From Deltaproteobacteria bacterium (lineage in GTDB: Bacteria > Myxococcota_A > Polyangia > Polyangiales > Ga0077539): DNA of 6,369 bases. The stretch is from positions 1-6,369 of the forward strand of contig CANMAT010000235.1 of the NCBI GenBank assembly GCA_947494865.1. The letters run 5' to 3'. The notes beneath the pieces are model-generated. The model made no database searches and had not been told where the DNA came from. It saw only the letters and a program-made list of their open reading frames with translations. Below are positions 5,702 through 6,369 of the stretch, piece by piece; position 1 is the first letter of the stretch; every line of letters starts with the position of its first letter. The translations under genes were made by a program, and so were the position numbers.

Positions 5702-5743
5702 CGGTCACTCTTGTGACCGGGTGGGTTGTGACCGTACCCACCC
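5702..5743 (-). repeat. Two hairpins at the 3' end of the HTTM-type gene
   Basis: CGGTCAC-tctt-GTGACCG (5702-5719) spans the stop codon. GGGTGGGT/ACCCACCC (5719-5726 and 5736-5743, 9-base loop) lies just inside the gene. A 9-base direct repeat, TTGTGACCG, occurs at 5711-5719 and 5726-5734, encoding the repeated Arg-Ser-Gln at the C-terminus. No T-run follows on the minus strand, so termination here is possible but not demonstrated. Confidence 0.45.
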
Positions 5744-6369
5744 CAGTGTCCGCTCCCATGCTCCGGGGAGCCACAAGCTCGCCCACGCGAGGAGCACCAC
5801 GTTCTCGATCGCGTCGCGTGGCACCGTGAACATCTGGCGCGTCCCCGGCGCCGCGAGCGACAGCGTGGCGAACGCGAGCAGAGTGACCGGCGTGAGAACC
5901 ATCAGCCATCGCAGGGCCGTGACCCCTCCGCGCACGGTGCCCTGTGCGTCGGTGAGCGTGAGCGAAGGCCCCGGCGCCCAGGTCGTGCGGCCCATCCAAT
6001 CGAGTTTCGGGTACACCCGCGCGAGGGCTGCGTCGAAGGCCGACGCGGGCACATAGGTGACCCTCCACGCGCGGTCTCCCGATGGCACGAACGCGTAGTA
6101 GCCCCACAGCATGAGAAACGTGAAGAGCTGCGGATACAGCCACGCCTGCATGAACCCGTGGAGCACCACACCGCACGCGAAGCCCGTACGCCGAAGGCGC
6201 GTCGAGAAGAGCATCAGCGGAATGATCATCTCGGCGACCATCACCGCCACGTCGAGCGCGGAGGCGATTCCCCGGTGCATGAGCACGGGACGCAGGATCG
6301 GGTTTACGAGCCCCTGGTTGATCTCCGGTACACGCACCCCGGCGAGCCAGCGGATCACCCCCCCCGTGC
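5705..6369 (-). CDS. HTTM-domain membrane protein with degenerate DCC-like tail (5' end outside window)
   Basis: C-terminal portion of an integral-membrane protein resembling the HTTM (vitamin K-dependent gamma-carboxylase-like) family. The frame is open to the window edge; a GTG at 6358 exists, but the family is longer, so the true start is probably outside. Counting from that GTG, 35-52 (ALDVAVMVAEMIIPLMLF), RLRRTG at 54-59, and the helix with HGFMQAW (67-73) and LFTFLMLWGYYAFV (78-91) match the HTTM pattern E..iP, R..R..G, H and F..L. After that, 98-160 follow the layout of a DUF393/DCC domain: LDWMGR at 119-124, LTDAQG at 135-140, GGVTALRWL at 144-152. The cysteine motif expected where YVPASAF lies is absent. 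Two more hydrophobic segments follow (about 154-170 and 185-200). It points the same way as the pilus genes but is separated by 228 bases, so it is probably a separate unit. Its function is unknown. Confidence 0.65.
   Translation of the reverse strand, partial: TGGVIRWLAGVRVPEINQGLVNPILRPVLMHRGIASALDVAVMVAEMIIPLMLFSTRLRRTGFACGVVLHGFMQAWLYPQLFTFLMLWGYYAFVPSGDRAWRVTYVPASAFDAALARVYPKLDWMGRTTWAPGPSLTLTDAQGTVRGGVTALRWLMVLTPVTLLAFATLSLAAPGTRQMFTVPRDAIENVVLLAWASLWLPGAWERTLGWVRSQPTRSQE

Noticed and set aside
5064..6176. A 370-codon minus-strand frame ending at the Flp stop
   Set aside because: Only its last 59 codons encode a pilin; the rest overlaps the HTTM gene, the regulatory gap and the first pilin in another frame. 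The Flp start at 5243 has its own ribosome site.
1..6369. CRISPR array, tRNA, rRNA or insertion sequence
   Set aside because: I saw no spaced repeat array, no tRNA- or rRNA-like stretch and no transposase or flanking terminal inverted repeats anywhere in the window.

Overview
The window holds the front end of a tight-adherence (Tad/Flp) type IVc pilus locus, all of it on the minus strand. The DNA is very GC-rich, with long open shadow frames on both strands. It starts genes on ATG, GTG and TTG and encodes diderm pilus parts, including an outer-membrane secretin. The combination of two adjacent TadE-like pseudopilin genes placed between the peptidase and cpaB, an HTTM-type gene next door and a sigma-54-like promoter would suit a Myxococcota/deltaproteobacterial genome. 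That assignment is inference; nothing in the window proves the taxon.

Layout, read in the direction of transcription (high to low coordinates). (1) 6369-5705: the 3' part of an integral-membrane HTTM-family protein with a degenerate DCC-like tail, cut by the window edge. (2) 5704-5477: a 228-base regulatory gap with two related 18-bp dyads, a pair of direct repeats around one of them, and a sigma-54-like -24/-12 element. (3) 5476-5291 and 5243-5064: two small Flp-type pilins. (4) 5063-4962: a 102-base spacer full of hairpins. (5) 4961-4365: the CpaA/TadV prepilin peptidase. (6) 4340-3345 and 3348-2821: two TadE-like pseudopilins sharing a 4-base ATGA overlap. (7) 2790-1849: a 313-aa exported or anchored protein of unknown function with an internally repeated architecture. 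(8) 1680-844: CpaB/RcpC. (9) 804 to the left edge: the N-terminal 268 codons of the CpaC/RcpA secretin.

As a working unit, four products (both Flp pilins and both TadE-like proteins) carry the Gly|x4-Glu processing site that CpaA/TadV-type aspartic peptidases cut, and the peptidase gene sits between the pilins and the pseudopilins. CpaB and CpaC would form the periplasmic/outer-membrane channel. The motor and platform genes (tadZ/A/B/C) are not in the window and are expected to the left, beyond the secretin.

I see no new stand-alone system here. The parts most worth following are the flp upstream regulatory region, the hairpin block between flp and cpaA, and the uncharacterised duplicated-domain protein embedded in the operon.
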